A stretch of 64,000 nt of DNA. Origin: Modestobacter sp. DSM 44400. Its GTDB lineage: Bacteria > Actinomycetota > Actinomycetes > Mycobacteriales > Geodermatophilaceae. Below the pieces are notes generated by a model. The model had not been told where the DNA came from. It made no database searches and saw only the letters and a list, made by a program, of their open reading frames with translations. Both the position numbers and the translations under genes were made by a program. The stretch spans positions 62,001 through 126,000 of the forward strand of contig NZ_FNOZ01000008.1 of assembly GCF_900107175.1 (NCBI RefSeq), in the 5' to 3' direction. Of this stretch, positions 50,747 to 59,122 are shown one piece after another (within the stretch, counting starts at the first letter, position 1; each line of letters begins with the position of its first letter).

Positions 50747-50959
50747 TCAGTCGGTGGGCTGGGCGGCGGCCAGGCGCTCGCGGGCCCGGTCCAGCCAGTG
50801 CCGGCACAGCTCGGCGAGCTCCTCGCCGCGCTCCCACAGCGACAGCGACTCCTCGAGTGGGAGCCCGCCCGCCTCCAGCCGACGGACCACGTCGGCGAGT
50901 TCCTCGCGCGCCTGCTCGTAGGTCTGCGTCGGCTCCTGCTTCTCAGGGGTGTCGCTCAC
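50747..50959 (-). CDS. xseB: Exodeoxyribonuclease VII small subunit
   Basis: A 70-residue protein with the family pattern TYEQAREELADVVRRLEAGG, then LPLEESLSLWERGEELAELC. It pairs with XseA to degrade single-stranded DNA. GTG 50959 has GGAGAGG about 9 nt upstream; ATG 50968 is the alternative. It overlaps the xseA end by 17 nt. Confidence 0.94.
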   Translation of the reverse strand: MSDTPEKQEPTQTYEQAREELADVVRRLEAGGLPLEESLSLWERGEELAELCRHWLDRARERLAAAQPTD

Positions 50960-52190
50960 GAAGCCCATCCTCTCCGGTGGCCGTCCGGTCGACGCGGACC
51001 GGGAGCCTGCCGCCGGCGACGCGGACCTGCAGCCGCTCGTCGTCGGCGACCTCAGTCGGGTTGCGGACGAGTGAGCCGTCGGCCCGCTGCACCACCGCAT
51101 AGCCACGCTGCAGGGTCGCGGCGGGAGAGAGGGCGGCCACCCGGGCCCGGGCGTGCCCGAGGTCCCGCTCGGCGGAGTCGACCCGGTGGGTGAGCGTCCG
51201 GGTGGCGCGCCCGCGCAGGGCCAGGACGTCGTCGGCCCGGCCGGCGAGCAGCCGCTGCGGCTCGGCGAGCACCGGGCGGGAGCGCACCGACTCCAGCCAG
51301 CGCTCCTGCTGCTCCAGCCGGCCGGTCACCAACGAGCGGGCGCGGGCACGTAGCCCGTCGACCAGCCGGCGCTCCTCACCGATCTCGGGCACCACCCGGT
51401 GCGCGGCGTCGGTGGGGGTGGCCGCGCGGACGTCGGCCACGTGGTCGACGAGCGTGGTGTCGGTCTCGTGGCCGACGGCGGTGACCACCGGCGTACGGGT
51501 GGCGGCGATCGCCCGCACCAGGCCCTCGTCGGAAAAGGGCAGCAGGTCCTCGACCGACCCGCCGCCACGGGCGATCACGATCACCTCGACCGCCGGGTCG
51601 GCGTCCAGCTGCCGTAGCCCGTCGATGACGCCGGCGGCCGCGGTCGGCCCCTGGACGGCGCAGTTGTGCATCGCGAACCGGACCGCCGGCCAGCGCCGCC
51701 GGGCAGTGACCAGAACGTCGCGCTCGGCGGCGCTGTCCCGCCCGGTGATCATCCCGACGACGGCCGGGGCGAACGGCAGCGGCCGCTTCCGGACGACGTC
51801 GAAGAGTCCCTCGGCGGCCAGCAGCTGGCGGATCCGCTCGATCCGGGCAAGCAGCTCGCCCAGCCCGACGGCGCGGATCTCGGTGGCCCGCAGGCTGAAG
51901 GAGCCGCGGGCGACGTAGTAGTCCGGGCGGGCGCGGACGATGACCCGGGCACCCTCGGTGAGCACGAGACCGGGACGGTCGGCGACGTCGCGGTGGCACG
52001 TCACCGGTACCGAGAGGTCCGCCGCAGGGTCGCGCAGGGTGAGGAAGACGGTCGCGGCGTTGCCCCGCCGGGACAACTGCGCGACCTGGCCCTCGACCCA
52101 GACCTCGCCCAGCCGGCCGATCCACTCGGCGACCTTGCGGGCGACGGTGCGCACCGGCCACGGCGACTCGGGCGAGGACGGGCTGCTCAC
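50943..52190 (-). CDS. xseA: Exodeoxyribonuclease VII large subunit
   Basis: A 415-residue nuclease. An N-terminal OB fold (GEVWVEGQVAQLSRRGNAAT, then VFLTLRD) is followed by the catalytic domain (VVGMITGRDSAAERDVLVTA, VIVIARGGGSVEDLLPFSDE, TAVGHETDTTLVDHVADVRA) and a C-terminal coiled coil. Ends RGYAVVQRADG as in the family. GTG start at 52190. Confidence 0.96.
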   Translation of the reverse strand: MSSPSSPESPWPVRTVARKVAEWIGRLGEVWVEGQVAQLSRRGNAATVFLTLRDPAADLSVPVTCHRDVADRPGLVLTEGARVIVRARPDYYVARGSFSLRATEIRAVGLGELLARIERIRQLLAAEGLFDVVRKRPLPFAPAVVGMITGRDSAAERDVLVTARRRWPAVRFAMHNCAVQGPTAAAGVIDGLRQLDADPAVEVIVIARGGGSVEDLLPFSDEGLVRAIAATRTPVVTAVGHETDTTLVDHVADVRAATPTDAAHRVVPEIGEERRLVDGLRARARSLVTGRLEQQERWLESVRSRPVLAEPQRLLAGRADDVLALRGRATRTLTHRVDSAERDLGHARARVAALSPAATLQRGYAVVQRADGSLVRNPTEVADDERLQVRVAGGRLPVRVDRTATGEDGLRERHP

Positions 52191-52239
52191 CTTCCCGAGC
52201 CTGCCAGGTGTGCCGGCTGGACACCGCCTTGCCCCGCTG

Positions 52240-53490
52240 TCAGGCCGGCGACGAGGTGAGCTTGGTCAGCCGGTTCGACAACAGCGTCACGTACGACGCG
52301 CGGGCGCGGGTGGCCTGCTCGTACTCCAGCAGTGCCTGGACCGTCTCGGCGTCGAAGCTGCGCAGCCGCCCGCGCAGCGTCGGGATGCTGTAGCCGTCGT
52401 AGCCCTCGACCGGCGCGGCGCCGGCGGCCTGCGAGCCCGCGAGGTCGCTGCCGCCCTCGGGCTCATCGGTGACCGCCTCCGGCGCCTGCTCCGGCGCCCG
52501 CTCGGACTCGTCGGCGGTCGTGGTGTTCGCCCCGGTCACCCCGGGGAGGGCGTCGGCGCCGGCCACGTCCGGCTGCACGACAACGGGCTCGGCGGCGCCC
52601 AGGTCGATCACCTCGGCGGCCGCGTCGTCCAGCGCCTCGACATCCGGGGCGACGTCGCCGAGAGCCACCTCCGAGGGTGCCTCCGCGGGGCCCTGGCCCG
52701 AGGTCGTCGCCTCGGCCGCGGCCTCGGCCTCGGCCACCTCTTCGTCGGCGACGGTCGCGACAGTGTCGGCGGCCAGGTCGTCGGCCAGGTCGTCGGCGAC
52801 CGTCTCCGGCAGCTCGGCGGCGAGCTCGGCGTCCACCTCGGCGGCCAGTTCGTCGACCGCCTCGGTCACGGCGTCGGCCGGTGGGTCGGCGGGCAGGTCG
52901 GCGACCTCGGCGTCGCTGAGGCCCGCACCCTCGGCCGCCAGGGTCTCGAATGCGAGGACGTCGGTGAGCGGCGCGGCGTCCGCGATGTCGTCCGCGCCGT
53001 CTGCCAGCTCCTCGAGCGCGGCGTCCAGCAGCGCGCCCTCGACCGGGGCGGCGTCGGCCAGCTCCTCGATCGCAGTCTCGACCTCCACGTCGATCACCTC
53101 GACGTCGGCCATCGCGTCCCCGAGGTCGACGATCTCGTCGCTGAGCTCGACGGTCAGGTCGTCGGCGGGGCTCTCGGCCAGGTCGACGACCCGGTCAAAG
53201 GCCGAGCTGCGCGGCGCGGGCCGGTCGCCGGGGACGGTCACCGGCGGCTCGTCCTCGTCGAAGGTGGCCATGCCGGGCTCGGACTCGCCCCACAGCCCGG
53301 TGAACACCTCGTCGCCCCGGGCGACGAGCCCGGAGTACTGCTGCTGGAGGCGCAGCGAGGTCTGCAGGGCCAGTCCGATGAGCCGCACCGGCAGGCCGGG
53401 GAGGGTCGCGGGCAGCTTGCAGGTCTCGTCCAGGACGGTGGCGACCAGTCCGGCCGCAGCACGGACGGCCTCGGGGATCTCTCGAGCCAT
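52240..53490 (-). CDS. Lipid-droplet-associated-type protein with a long acidic insert
   Basis: A 416-residue protein. The first 70 residues (IPEAVRAAAGLVATVLDETC, then LPGLPVRLIGLALQTSLRLQ) and the last 55 (GYSIPTLRGRLRSFDAETVQ, then ATRARASYVTLLSNRL) match the actinobacterial family containing Rv1109c, which also sits between xseA and lytB2. Between them lie about 280 residues rich in Ala, Asp, Glu and Val, far longer than the family norm of about 200 in total. ATG 53490 starts the conserved part. Confidence 0.78.
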   Translation of the reverse strand: MAREIPEAVRAAAGLVATVLDETCKLPATLPGLPVRLIGLALQTSLRLQQQYSGLVARGDEVFTGLWGESEPGMATFDEDEPPVTVPGDRPAPRSSAFDRVVDLAESPADDLTVELSDEIVDLGDAMADVEVIDVEVETAIEELADAAPVEGALLDAALEELADGADDIADAAPLTDVLAFETLAAEGAGLSDAEVADLPADPPADAVTEAVDELAAEVDAELAAELPETVADDLADDLAADTVATVADEEVAEAEAAAEATTSGQGPAEAPSEVALGDVAPDVEALDDAAAEVIDLGAAEPVVVQPDVAGADALPGVTGANTTTADESERAPEQAPEAVTDEPEGGSDLAGSQAAGAAPVEGYDGYSIPTLRGRLRSFDAETVQALLEYEQATRARASYVTLLSNRLTKLTSSPA

Positions 53491-53560
53491 GGACCCCAGC
53501 GTGCCGTACGGCGGCCCGACCGGCAGCCTGACGTGTGCCCTCGTCCCCCGGATCTCACTC

Positions 53561-53617
53561 GGCCCGCCTGCAGGGGCCCGCCGCGAGCTTGCGAGCGATG
53601 GGGGCAGGCGGGTCCTG
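53561..53617 (+). repeat. Family-1 hairpin repeat, copy E, upstream of ispH
   Basis: Outer arms GGCCCGCCTGC and GCAGGCGGGTCC; inner stem CGC/GCG around GAGCTTGCGA. It ends about 17 bp before the ispH ATG and would fall in the ispH leader or promoter. Confidence 0.8.
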
Positions 53618-53633
53618 TCTCTACCATGGGCGC

Positions 53634-54605
53634 ATGGCTGAACCGCGCGGACGCGTCCTGCTCGCCGACCCCCGGGGGTACTGCGCCGGGGTGGACCGGG
53701 CGGTGGTCGCGGTCGAGCGTGCACTGGAGATCCACGGGGCGCCGGTGTACGTGCGCAAGCAGATCGTCCACAACAAGCACGTCGTGGCCACCCTGGAGCG
53801 CAAGGGCGCGGTGTTCGTCGAGGAGACCGACGAGGTGCCCGAGGGCGCGGTCGTCGTCTTCAGCGCCCACGGGGTGTCCCCGGCGGTGCACGAGCAGGCG
53901 CGGGAGCGGTCGCTGCGGACGATCGACGCCACCTGCCCGCTGGTGAGCAAGGTGCACATGGAGGCCAAGCGCTTCGCCAAGGACGACTACGACATCCTGC
54001 TGATCGGCCACCGCGGGCACGAGGAGGTCGAGGGCACCGCCGGCGAGGCGCCGGCCCACATCCAGCTCGTCGACGGCGCAGAGGACATCGCCAACGTCCA
54101 GGTCCGCGACCCGGAGAAGGTGGTCTGGCTCTCGCAGACCACCCTGTCGGTCGATGAGACGCTGGCGACGGTCGACTCGCTGAAGAACCGGTTCCCCGGG
54201 CTGCAGAGCCCGCCGAGTGACGACATCTGCTATGCCACCCAGAACCGGCAGCAGGCCGTCAAGCAGATGGCCGGCGAGTGTGACCTGGTCCTGGTCGTCG
54301 GGTCGACGAACTCGTCGAACTCGGTGCGGCTGGTCGAGGTGGCCCTGGAAGCCGGTGCCCGTGACTCCCACCTGGTCGACTTCGCCAGCGAGATCGACGA
54401 GGCCTGGCTGGCGGGGGTCGGCACGGTCGGGGTGACCAGCGGCGCGTCGGTGCCGGAGATCCTGGTCTCGGAGGTGCTGGACTGGCTGGCCGAGCGCGGC
54501 TACCCGGACGTGGAGACCGTCAAGGCCGCCGAGGAGCGCCTGGTGTTCGCGCTTCCGCACGAGCTCAAGCCCCGCCGCAGCGCGCTCGCCGTCGAGCCGG
54601 GCTGA
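53634..54605 (+). CDS. ispH: 4-hydroxy-3-methylbut-2-enyl diphosphate reductase
   Basis: A 323-residue iron-sulfur enzyme that makes IPP and DMAPP in the last step of the MEP pathway. The three cluster cysteines are in PRGYCAG (Cys17), DATCPLV (near 103) and [10 protein letters not shown] (near 199). ATG 53634 is the start; earlier in-frame codons run through the family-1 repeat. It supplies precursors for the prenyl transferase at 241. Confidence 0.97.
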   Translation: MAEPRGRVLLADPRGYCAGVDRAVVAVERALEIHGAPVYVRKQIVHNKHVVATLERKGAVFVEETDEVPEGAVVVFSAHGVSPAVHEQARERSLRTIDATCPLVSKVHMEAKRFAKDDYDILLIGHRGHEEVEGTAGEAPAHIQLVDGAEDIANVQVRDPEKVVWLSQTTLSVDETLATVDSLKNRFPGLQSPPSDDICYATQNRQQAVKQMAGECDLVLVVGSTNSSNSVRLVEVALEAGARDSHLVDFASEIDEAWLAGVGTVGVTSGASVPEILVSEVLDWLAERGYPDVETVKAAEERLVFALPHELKPRRSALAVEPG

Positions 54606-54666
54606 CCGCCGCCCGAGCGCGCGGCATGCGAAACATTCCGCGCCTGCTCGGGCGGAACGGAGGAAC

Positions 54667-54724
54667 GCTCGGCGTAGCCGAGTCGTCGCAGTCCGGGCTC
54701 GGCGTAGCCGAGTCGTCGCAGTCC
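54667..54724. repeat. Direct repeat of 28 bp, each with a small hairpin, after ispH
   Basis: A 28-bp unit beginning GCTCGGCGTAGCCGAG occurs at 54667-54694 and 54697-54724, identical in both copies, 30 bp apart. CTCGG and CCGAG in each unit pair around CGTAG. It fills the gap between convergent ispH and the DUF6542 gene and may help end both transcripts. Confidence 0.7.
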
Positions 54725-54731
54725 TGGTGCG

Positions 54732-55361
54732 TCAGCGGCGGGCCACGAGCCGTCCGACGGCGACGACCAGCGCCGCGCCGACGCCCAGACCCATGGCCGG
54801 GAAGCCGCGGATCAGCAGCGTGGCCAGCGTGGTCAGACTGAGGGTGGCCGAGGGGGCCAGCACGATGTTGACCAGCGCGACGCCGACGAAAACCAGCGGC
54901 GGGGCGACGACCACGCTCAGCAGGTCGCGACGGCGCACCAGCAGCGCGGCGGCCACGGAGGACGCGAACAGGGCGAGCAGTGTGATGGTGCCCAGCCCGA
55001 CGCCGATGTAGGAGTCGGCGGCCGCGGCGAGCAGCGTCACCGCGAACATGCCGAACACTGCGATCGCTCCGCGGGTGCGGGGGCCGGGGACGGGGACTTC
55101 CCGGCGCGCCGGGGGGCGGGCCGAGGGACGGTCGTCGCGCTGGCCGGCCGCGGCCGACTGCGGACGGCGTGCGCCCGGAGCCCGCTCGGGACCCCGGACG
55201 GCGTCCGGGCCAGCCGGCATGCGGGGCGGTGTGGGACGGGCGGCCGGTCGGGCCTGGCCGGCCCGGTCCGTCGCCCGGCCGCGCGGCGCACTGCCGCCGG
55301 ACCGTGGGGACGGGTAACCGCGCCCGGAAGCCGAACCGGCATCGCTGCGCTCTGCGCGCAC
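54732..55361 (-). CDS. DUF6542-type membrane protein
   Basis: A 209-residue protein. The first 115 residues are Arg/Pro/Ala/Ser-rich and likely unstructured. Four helices follow (AIAVFGMFAVTLLAAAADSY, ITLLALFASSVAAALLV, VVVAPPLVFVGVALVNIVL, GLGVGAALVVAVGRLV). GGGAGG lies 6 nt before GTG 55361, which sets the start within a longer open frame. An Rv1111c-like gene occupies this place next to lytB2 in mycobacteria. Confidence 0.75.
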   Translation of the reverse strand: MRAERSDAGSASGRGYPSPRSGGSAPRGRATDRAGQARPAARPTPPRMPAGPDAVRGPERAPGARRPQSAAAGQRDDRPSARPPARREVPVPGPRTRGAIAVFGMFAVTLLAAAADSYIGVGLGTITLLALFASSVAAALLVRRRDLLSVVVAPPLVFVGVALVNIVLAPSATLSLTTLATLLIRGFPAMGLGVGAALVVAVGRLVARR

Positions 55362-55710
55362 GGCGTCCTCCCGCCTCGCCTCGACAGCACTGCTCGGAGC
55401 GATGGTGCACCTCCTGGTGGCTGGTGGGGAGCGTGAGCGCACCACCGATCGCGCCACGGTAACGGCCAGCGCTGGCAGGTAGCTGCAGGTTGCCGGGAGT
55501 GGCGAGCCACTTCTGCTGCGCGAACCGCGCAGCCGGGACGCGTGGGACTGAGGACGTCCAGTGAGGGAAGTGCGCCCGGCGGGCGGCCGTCCCGGAATCG
55601 TGAGCCGGAGCTGCGCCGGGGAGGACCACCACACCCTTGCGAGCAGTCGGTCCAGGGCGGCGACGACCTCGGTCACGGTCACCTGGGCCACGGCGGTGCC
55701 GGAAAACGGC
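55362..55710. other. 349-bp gap between the DUF6542 gene and rmuC
   Basis: Both flanking genes are leftward, so the part near 55400 should hold the DUF6542 promoter. Open frames run through but show no recognised protein. I see no strong hairpin or repeat. Confidence 0.4.
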
Positions 55711-56883
55711 TCACCCGGTGGCGCCGTCCCGTCCGGGTGCCGCGTCGTCGGCTCCGTGGCCTCCGGCTGCGTTGGCCCCCGCACCATGGCCGCCTGCTCC
55801 GTGGACCGCGGCGCCATCGGGCACCGACCGCAGCATGCGCACCGCACCCTCCGCCGGCGCGGGCGTCGGGACCGGCGACTCTGCCACCCCGAGGTCGTCG
55901 AACCGCCGGGCGGCGACCAGCACCGAGTTCTCGTAGGAGCCGACCGTCTCGTTGTAGCGAGTCAGCGTCGAGCCCAGCGCCGCGCCGAGCCGGGTCAGGT
56001 GCCCGGACAGCGTGGTGAGCCGGGTGTGCACCGTGCGCCCCACCTCGAGCACCGCGGTGGCGTCGCGGGCGAGCCGCTCCTGCCGCCACGAGTAGGCGAC
56101 GGTGCGTAGCAGTGCCAGCAGCGTGCTCGGCGTCGCGATGACCACGTCGCGGGCGAAGCCGTGCTCCAGCAGCCCCGGCTCGGCCTCCAGCGCGGTGATG
56201 AGGAAGCCGTCGGAGGGGACGAACAGCACGGTGAAGGGCGCCGCCGATCCGAACGCGGTGGGGTAGTGGCGGGCGGCGAGGGCGTCGACGTGGGTGCGCA
56301 GCTGGCGGGCGTGCTCGGCGATGCGCTGGAGCCGCACCGCCTCGTCGGTGGCCTGGACGGCCTCGATGTAGCCGGCGAAAGGGACCTTGGCGTCGACGAC
56401 CACCTGCCGGCCGTCGGAGAGGGTGACCACCAGGTCAGGGCGCACCCGGGCGCCGTCGGCGGTGGTGCCACTCGGCTGCTCGACGAAGTCGCAGTGCTCG
56501 ACCAGGCCGGCCACCTCGACCACCCGGCGCAGCTGGACCTCTCCCCACCGGCCCCGCACGTGCGGGGTGCGCAGCGCGGTCACCAGCGCGGCGGTCTCCT
56601 GGCGGAGCAGTGCCGAGGTCTGGCCGACGGTGCCGACCTGCTCACGCAGCTCGCCGTGGGCGGTGGCCCGGTCGCGCTCGATGCCGGCCAGCACCCGGTG
56701 CAGGTGGTCCAGTGACTCGTGCACCGGTTCCAGCGCGTCGAGCGGGGGCCGCCGGCGGCCCGACAGCGCGACGACGCCGAGGGTGACGGCGGTGGCCAGC
56801 AGCGCGCCGATGAGGAGCCCGAGCAGCAGGGAAGCGGCGTCCATGTCCGGCAGGGTGCCGGACGGGTCCGACAGTTCCGTCAC
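55711..56883 (-). CDS. rmuC: DNA recombination protein RmuC
   Basis: A 390-residue protein. One N-terminal helix (LLLGLLIGALLATAVTLGVV), a coiled coil, then the RmuC nuclease-like core (RGRWGEVQLRRVVEVAGLVE, VRPDLVVTLSDGRQVVVDAK, VPFAGYIEAV, VLFVPSDGFLITAL). RmuC limits sequence inversions. A Gly/Ala/His-rich tail of about 45 residues is unusual. Start GTG 56883; ATG 56844, just before the helix, is possible. Confidence 0.92.
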   Translation of the reverse strand: MTELSDPSGTLPDMDAASLLLGLLIGALLATAVTLGVVALSGRRRPPLDALEPVHESLDHLHRVLAGIERDRATAHGELREQVGTVGQTSALLRQETAALVTALRTPHVRGRWGEVQLRRVVEVAGLVEHCDFVEQPSGTTADGARVRPDLVVTLSDGRQVVVDAKVPFAGYIEAVQATDEAVRLQRIAEHARQLRTHVDALAARHYPTAFGSAAPFTVLFVPSDGFLITALEAEPGLLEHGFARDVVIATPSTLLALLRTVAYSWRQERLARDATAVLEVGRTVHTRLTTLSGHLTRLGAALGSTLTRYNETVGSYENSVLVAARRFDDLGVAESPVPTPAPAEGAVRMLRSVPDGAAVHGAGGHGAGANAAGGHGADDAAPGRDGATG

Positions 56884-56900
56884 GCCGTCCCGGCCCAGGC

Positions 56901-56955
56901 ATTGGAAGCTTTGCCCCCAGTTTTCGGTCGGCGAAGTGGGAGTAAAGCTTCCAAT
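56901..56955. terminator. Long hairpin between ogt and rmuC
   Basis: ATTGGAAGCTTT (56901-56912) pairs exactly with AAAGCTTCCAAT (56944-56955), extended by CCCCCA with TGGGAG at one mismatch. It lies 6 bp after the ogt stop and is notably less GC-rich than its surroundings. It can terminate the ada-ogt transcript; a HindIII-like AAGCTT is in each arm. Confidence 0.65.
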
Positions 56956-56961
56956 ACCTGT

Positions 56962-57504
56962 TCAGGCCTCGACCGAGACCGGGACGGCGGCGTGCTCGGC
57001 CTCGTGGTCGAGCAGCCACCGCTTGACCGGCGTCCCCCAGCGGAAACCGCCCAGGCCGCCGCCGGTGGCCAGCACCCGGTGGCAGGGGACGAACAGCGCC
57101 GCGGCGTTGCGCGCGCAGGCGCCGGCGGCGGCCCGTACCGCCGCCGGGCGCCCGCACCGGGCGGCGAAGGCGGTGTAGGTGTCCGGTTGGCCGGCCGGGA
57201 CGGTGCGCAGCACCTCCCAGGCGTCCTCGAGGAACGGCCCGGACCGCTGCCGCACCTCGACCTGGTCGATGGCGGTGACGTCGCCGACGACGAAGGCCTC
57301 CACCGTCTCCAGGACGGGCAGGGTGTCGGCCCGCTCCACCCAGGTGGGCCGGAGCTGGCGGTGGATCACCGGCAGCAGTTCGTCGACCTCGGCGGTCCAG
57401 CCGCTGGCGAGCACCACGTCCCTCCCCTCGGAGGTGGTCACGACGACGGTGAACGGGCCGGGCGGGGTGGGGACGGTGGCGTAACGGGCCGGCGGGTGGT
57501 TCAT
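56962..57504 (-). CDS. ogt: Methylated-DNA-protein-cysteine methyltransferase
   Basis: A 180-residue suicide enzyme that removes alkyl groups from O6-alkylguanine. The active-site Cys141 is in FVPCHRVLATGGGLGGFRWG. ATG 57504 overlaps the stop of the AdaA-AlkA gene (ATGA), so both repair proteins are co-expressed. Confidence 0.95.
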   Translation of the reverse strand: MNHPPARYATVPTPPGPFTVVVTTSEGRDVVLASGWTAEVDELLPVIHRQLRPTWVERADTLPVLETVEAFVVGDVTAIDQVEVRQRSGPFLEDAWEVLRTVPAGQPDTYTAFAARCGRPAAVRAAAGACARNAAALFVPCHRVLATGGGLGGFRWGTPVKRWLLDHEAEHAAVPVSVEA

Positions 57505-58982
57505 GGTGCGCTCCGATCGGAGGACGGGCGGCGGGTGAACAGGTCGGGGACGGCCAGCGCCCACAGGTGCATCACGGCGTAGGAGCGCCACGGCCGCCAG
57601 CGGGTCGCGGCGTCTACGTCCGAGCTGCCCAGGGTCCTCAGACTGCGGCGCAGCGCAAGGTCCCCGGGCAGCCAGACGTCGGGATCGGCGAGTCCGCGCA
57701 GCCCGACCAGCGCCGCGGTCCACGGCCCGATGCCGGGCACCGCGAGGAGGGCGCGGGTGGCCGCCTCCCGGTCGGCGCCGGGGCCGAGGTCCACCGAGCC
57801 GTCTGCCAGCGCCGCGGCCAGGGCGTGCACGGTCCGCCGCCGGGAACCGGTCAGGCCGACGGCGGTGAGGTCGGCGTCGGCCAGCGCGGCCGGCCGGGGA
57901 AAGGCGTGCGTCAGGCTGCCGATCGGCTCGGGCAGCGGCTGCCCGGCGGCGGTGACCAGCCGGGCGGTCAGGGTGCGGGCACCGGCGACCGAGACCTGCT
58001 GCCCGAGTACCGCGCGGACGGCCAGCTCCGGGGCGTCGGGGGAGGTCGGCACCCGCCGTCCGGGGGCGCCGGCGACCAGTGCGGACAGCGCCGGGTCGGC
58101 GCCGAGCACCTCGTCGACGGCGGTCGGGTCGGCGTCCAGGTCGAGCAGCCGGCGGCACCGTGCGACCGCCGTTCCGAGGTCGCGCAGCTCGGGAAGCTGC
58201 AGGCGGGCGGTGACCGCGCTGCCGGCGCCGGCGGAGAGCCGGACGACGGCCGGTCCGTGCGGCAGGTCGAGCACCCGGGAGAACGTCGTCCCGTCCCACT
58301 CCTCCAGACCCGGGGTGGCGTGCGCGCCGAGGAAGAGGAGCACCTCGTCGGCGGCGAACGGGGCGCGGGCGGCCAGCCGCAGGGTCAGCCAGCCGGGGCT
58401 GCCGCCGTCCGGGCGGAGGGACGTCGGCCGCAACGCCGACGGCGTGGTGGCGAAGACCGCCTGCACGGTCTCGTTGAACTGCCGGATGCTGGCGAAGCCG
58501 GCGGCGAAGGCGATCTCGGCCATCGACAGCCGGGTGGTCTCGATGAGCAGCCGCGCGGTCTGCGCGCGCTGCGCCCGGGCCAGCGCCAGGGCGCCGACGC
58601 CGAGCTCGGCAACGAGCAGCCGGTGCAGCTGGCGCTCGGAGTACCCCAGCCGCGCGGCCAGTCCGGGGACACCGGTGCGCTCCACCTCACCGTCGGCGAT
58701 GAGCCGCATGGCGCGGGCGACGGCGTCGGCGCGCACGTCCCACTCCGGTGATCCGGGGACGGCGTCGGGGCGGCAGCGGCGGCAGGCGCGGAACCCGGCG
58801 GCCTGGGCGCCGGCCGCGGTGGGAAAGAAGGTGATGTTGTGCGCCAGCGGCGTGCGAGCCGGGCAGGAGGGGCGGCAGTAGATGCCGGTGGTGTGCACGC
58901 CGGTGAAGAACCAGCCGTCGAAGCGCGCGTCGCGGCTGGCGACCGCCCGGTACCGGCGCTCGACGTCCACGATGTCCGGCAT
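57501..58982 (-). CDS. AdaA-AlkA fusion: alkylation-responsive regulator and DNA glycosylase
   Basis: A 493-residue protein. An Ada zinc/methyl-phosphotriester domain has Cys36, Cys40, Cys67 and Cys70 (GIYCRPSCPAR, FRACRRCRPD). An AraC-type HTH pair follows (VPGLAARLGYSERQLHRLLV, then MAEIAFAAGFASIRQFNETV). The C-terminal half is an AlkA-like 3-methyladenine glycosylase with HhH motif LLAVPGIGPWTAALVGLRGL and the catalytic Asp in DVWLPGDLALRR. One chain thus senses damage, activates genes and repairs. ATG 58982 is the start. Confidence 0.93.
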   Translation of the reverse strand: MPDIVDVERRYRAVASRDARFDGWFFTGVHTTGIYCRPSCPARTPLAHNITFFPTAAGAQAAGFRACRRCRPDAVPGSPEWDVRADAVARAMRLIADGEVERTGVPGLAARLGYSERQLHRLLVAELGVGALALARAQRAQTARLLIETTRLSMAEIAFAAGFASIRQFNETVQAVFATTPSALRPTSLRPDGGSPGWLTLRLAARAPFAADEVLLFLGAHATPGLEEWDGTTFSRVLDLPHGPAVVRLSAGAGSAVTARLQLPELRDLGTAVARCRRLLDLDADPTAVDEVLGADPALSALVAGAPGRRVPTSPDAPELAVRAVLGQQVSVAGARTLTARLVTAAGQPLPEPIGSLTHAFPRPAALADADLTAVGLTGSRRRTVHALAAALADGSVDLGPGADREAATRALLAVPGIGPWTAALVGLRGLADPDVWLPGDLALRRSLRTLGSSDVDAATRWRPWRSYAVMHLWALAVPDLFTRRPSSDRSAP

Positions 58983-59046
58983 GCACCCAGGATGACAGCA
59001 CCCGGAGTGACCGACTGGCGGTTTTCGGACGTCGCCGTGCGGTGCC

Positions 59047-59068
59047 CCGTCCACCGATCGGTGGACGG
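59047..59068. promoter_or_regulatory. Perfect 22-bp palindrome between ada-alkA and the ABC exporter operon
   Basis: Each 11-base half (CCGTCCACCGA and its complement) matches exactly. It is in the 140-bp divergent promoter region, 54 bp before the ABC ATPase ATG, the usual place for an operator. The response regulator encoded at 62096 is the natural candidate binder; no proof. Confidence 0.55.
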
Positions 59069-59122
59069 CGGACCCACGGTTCGATGGTTCCGCCGCCGAT
59101 GCCGCCCGGACAGGCTCGTCTC

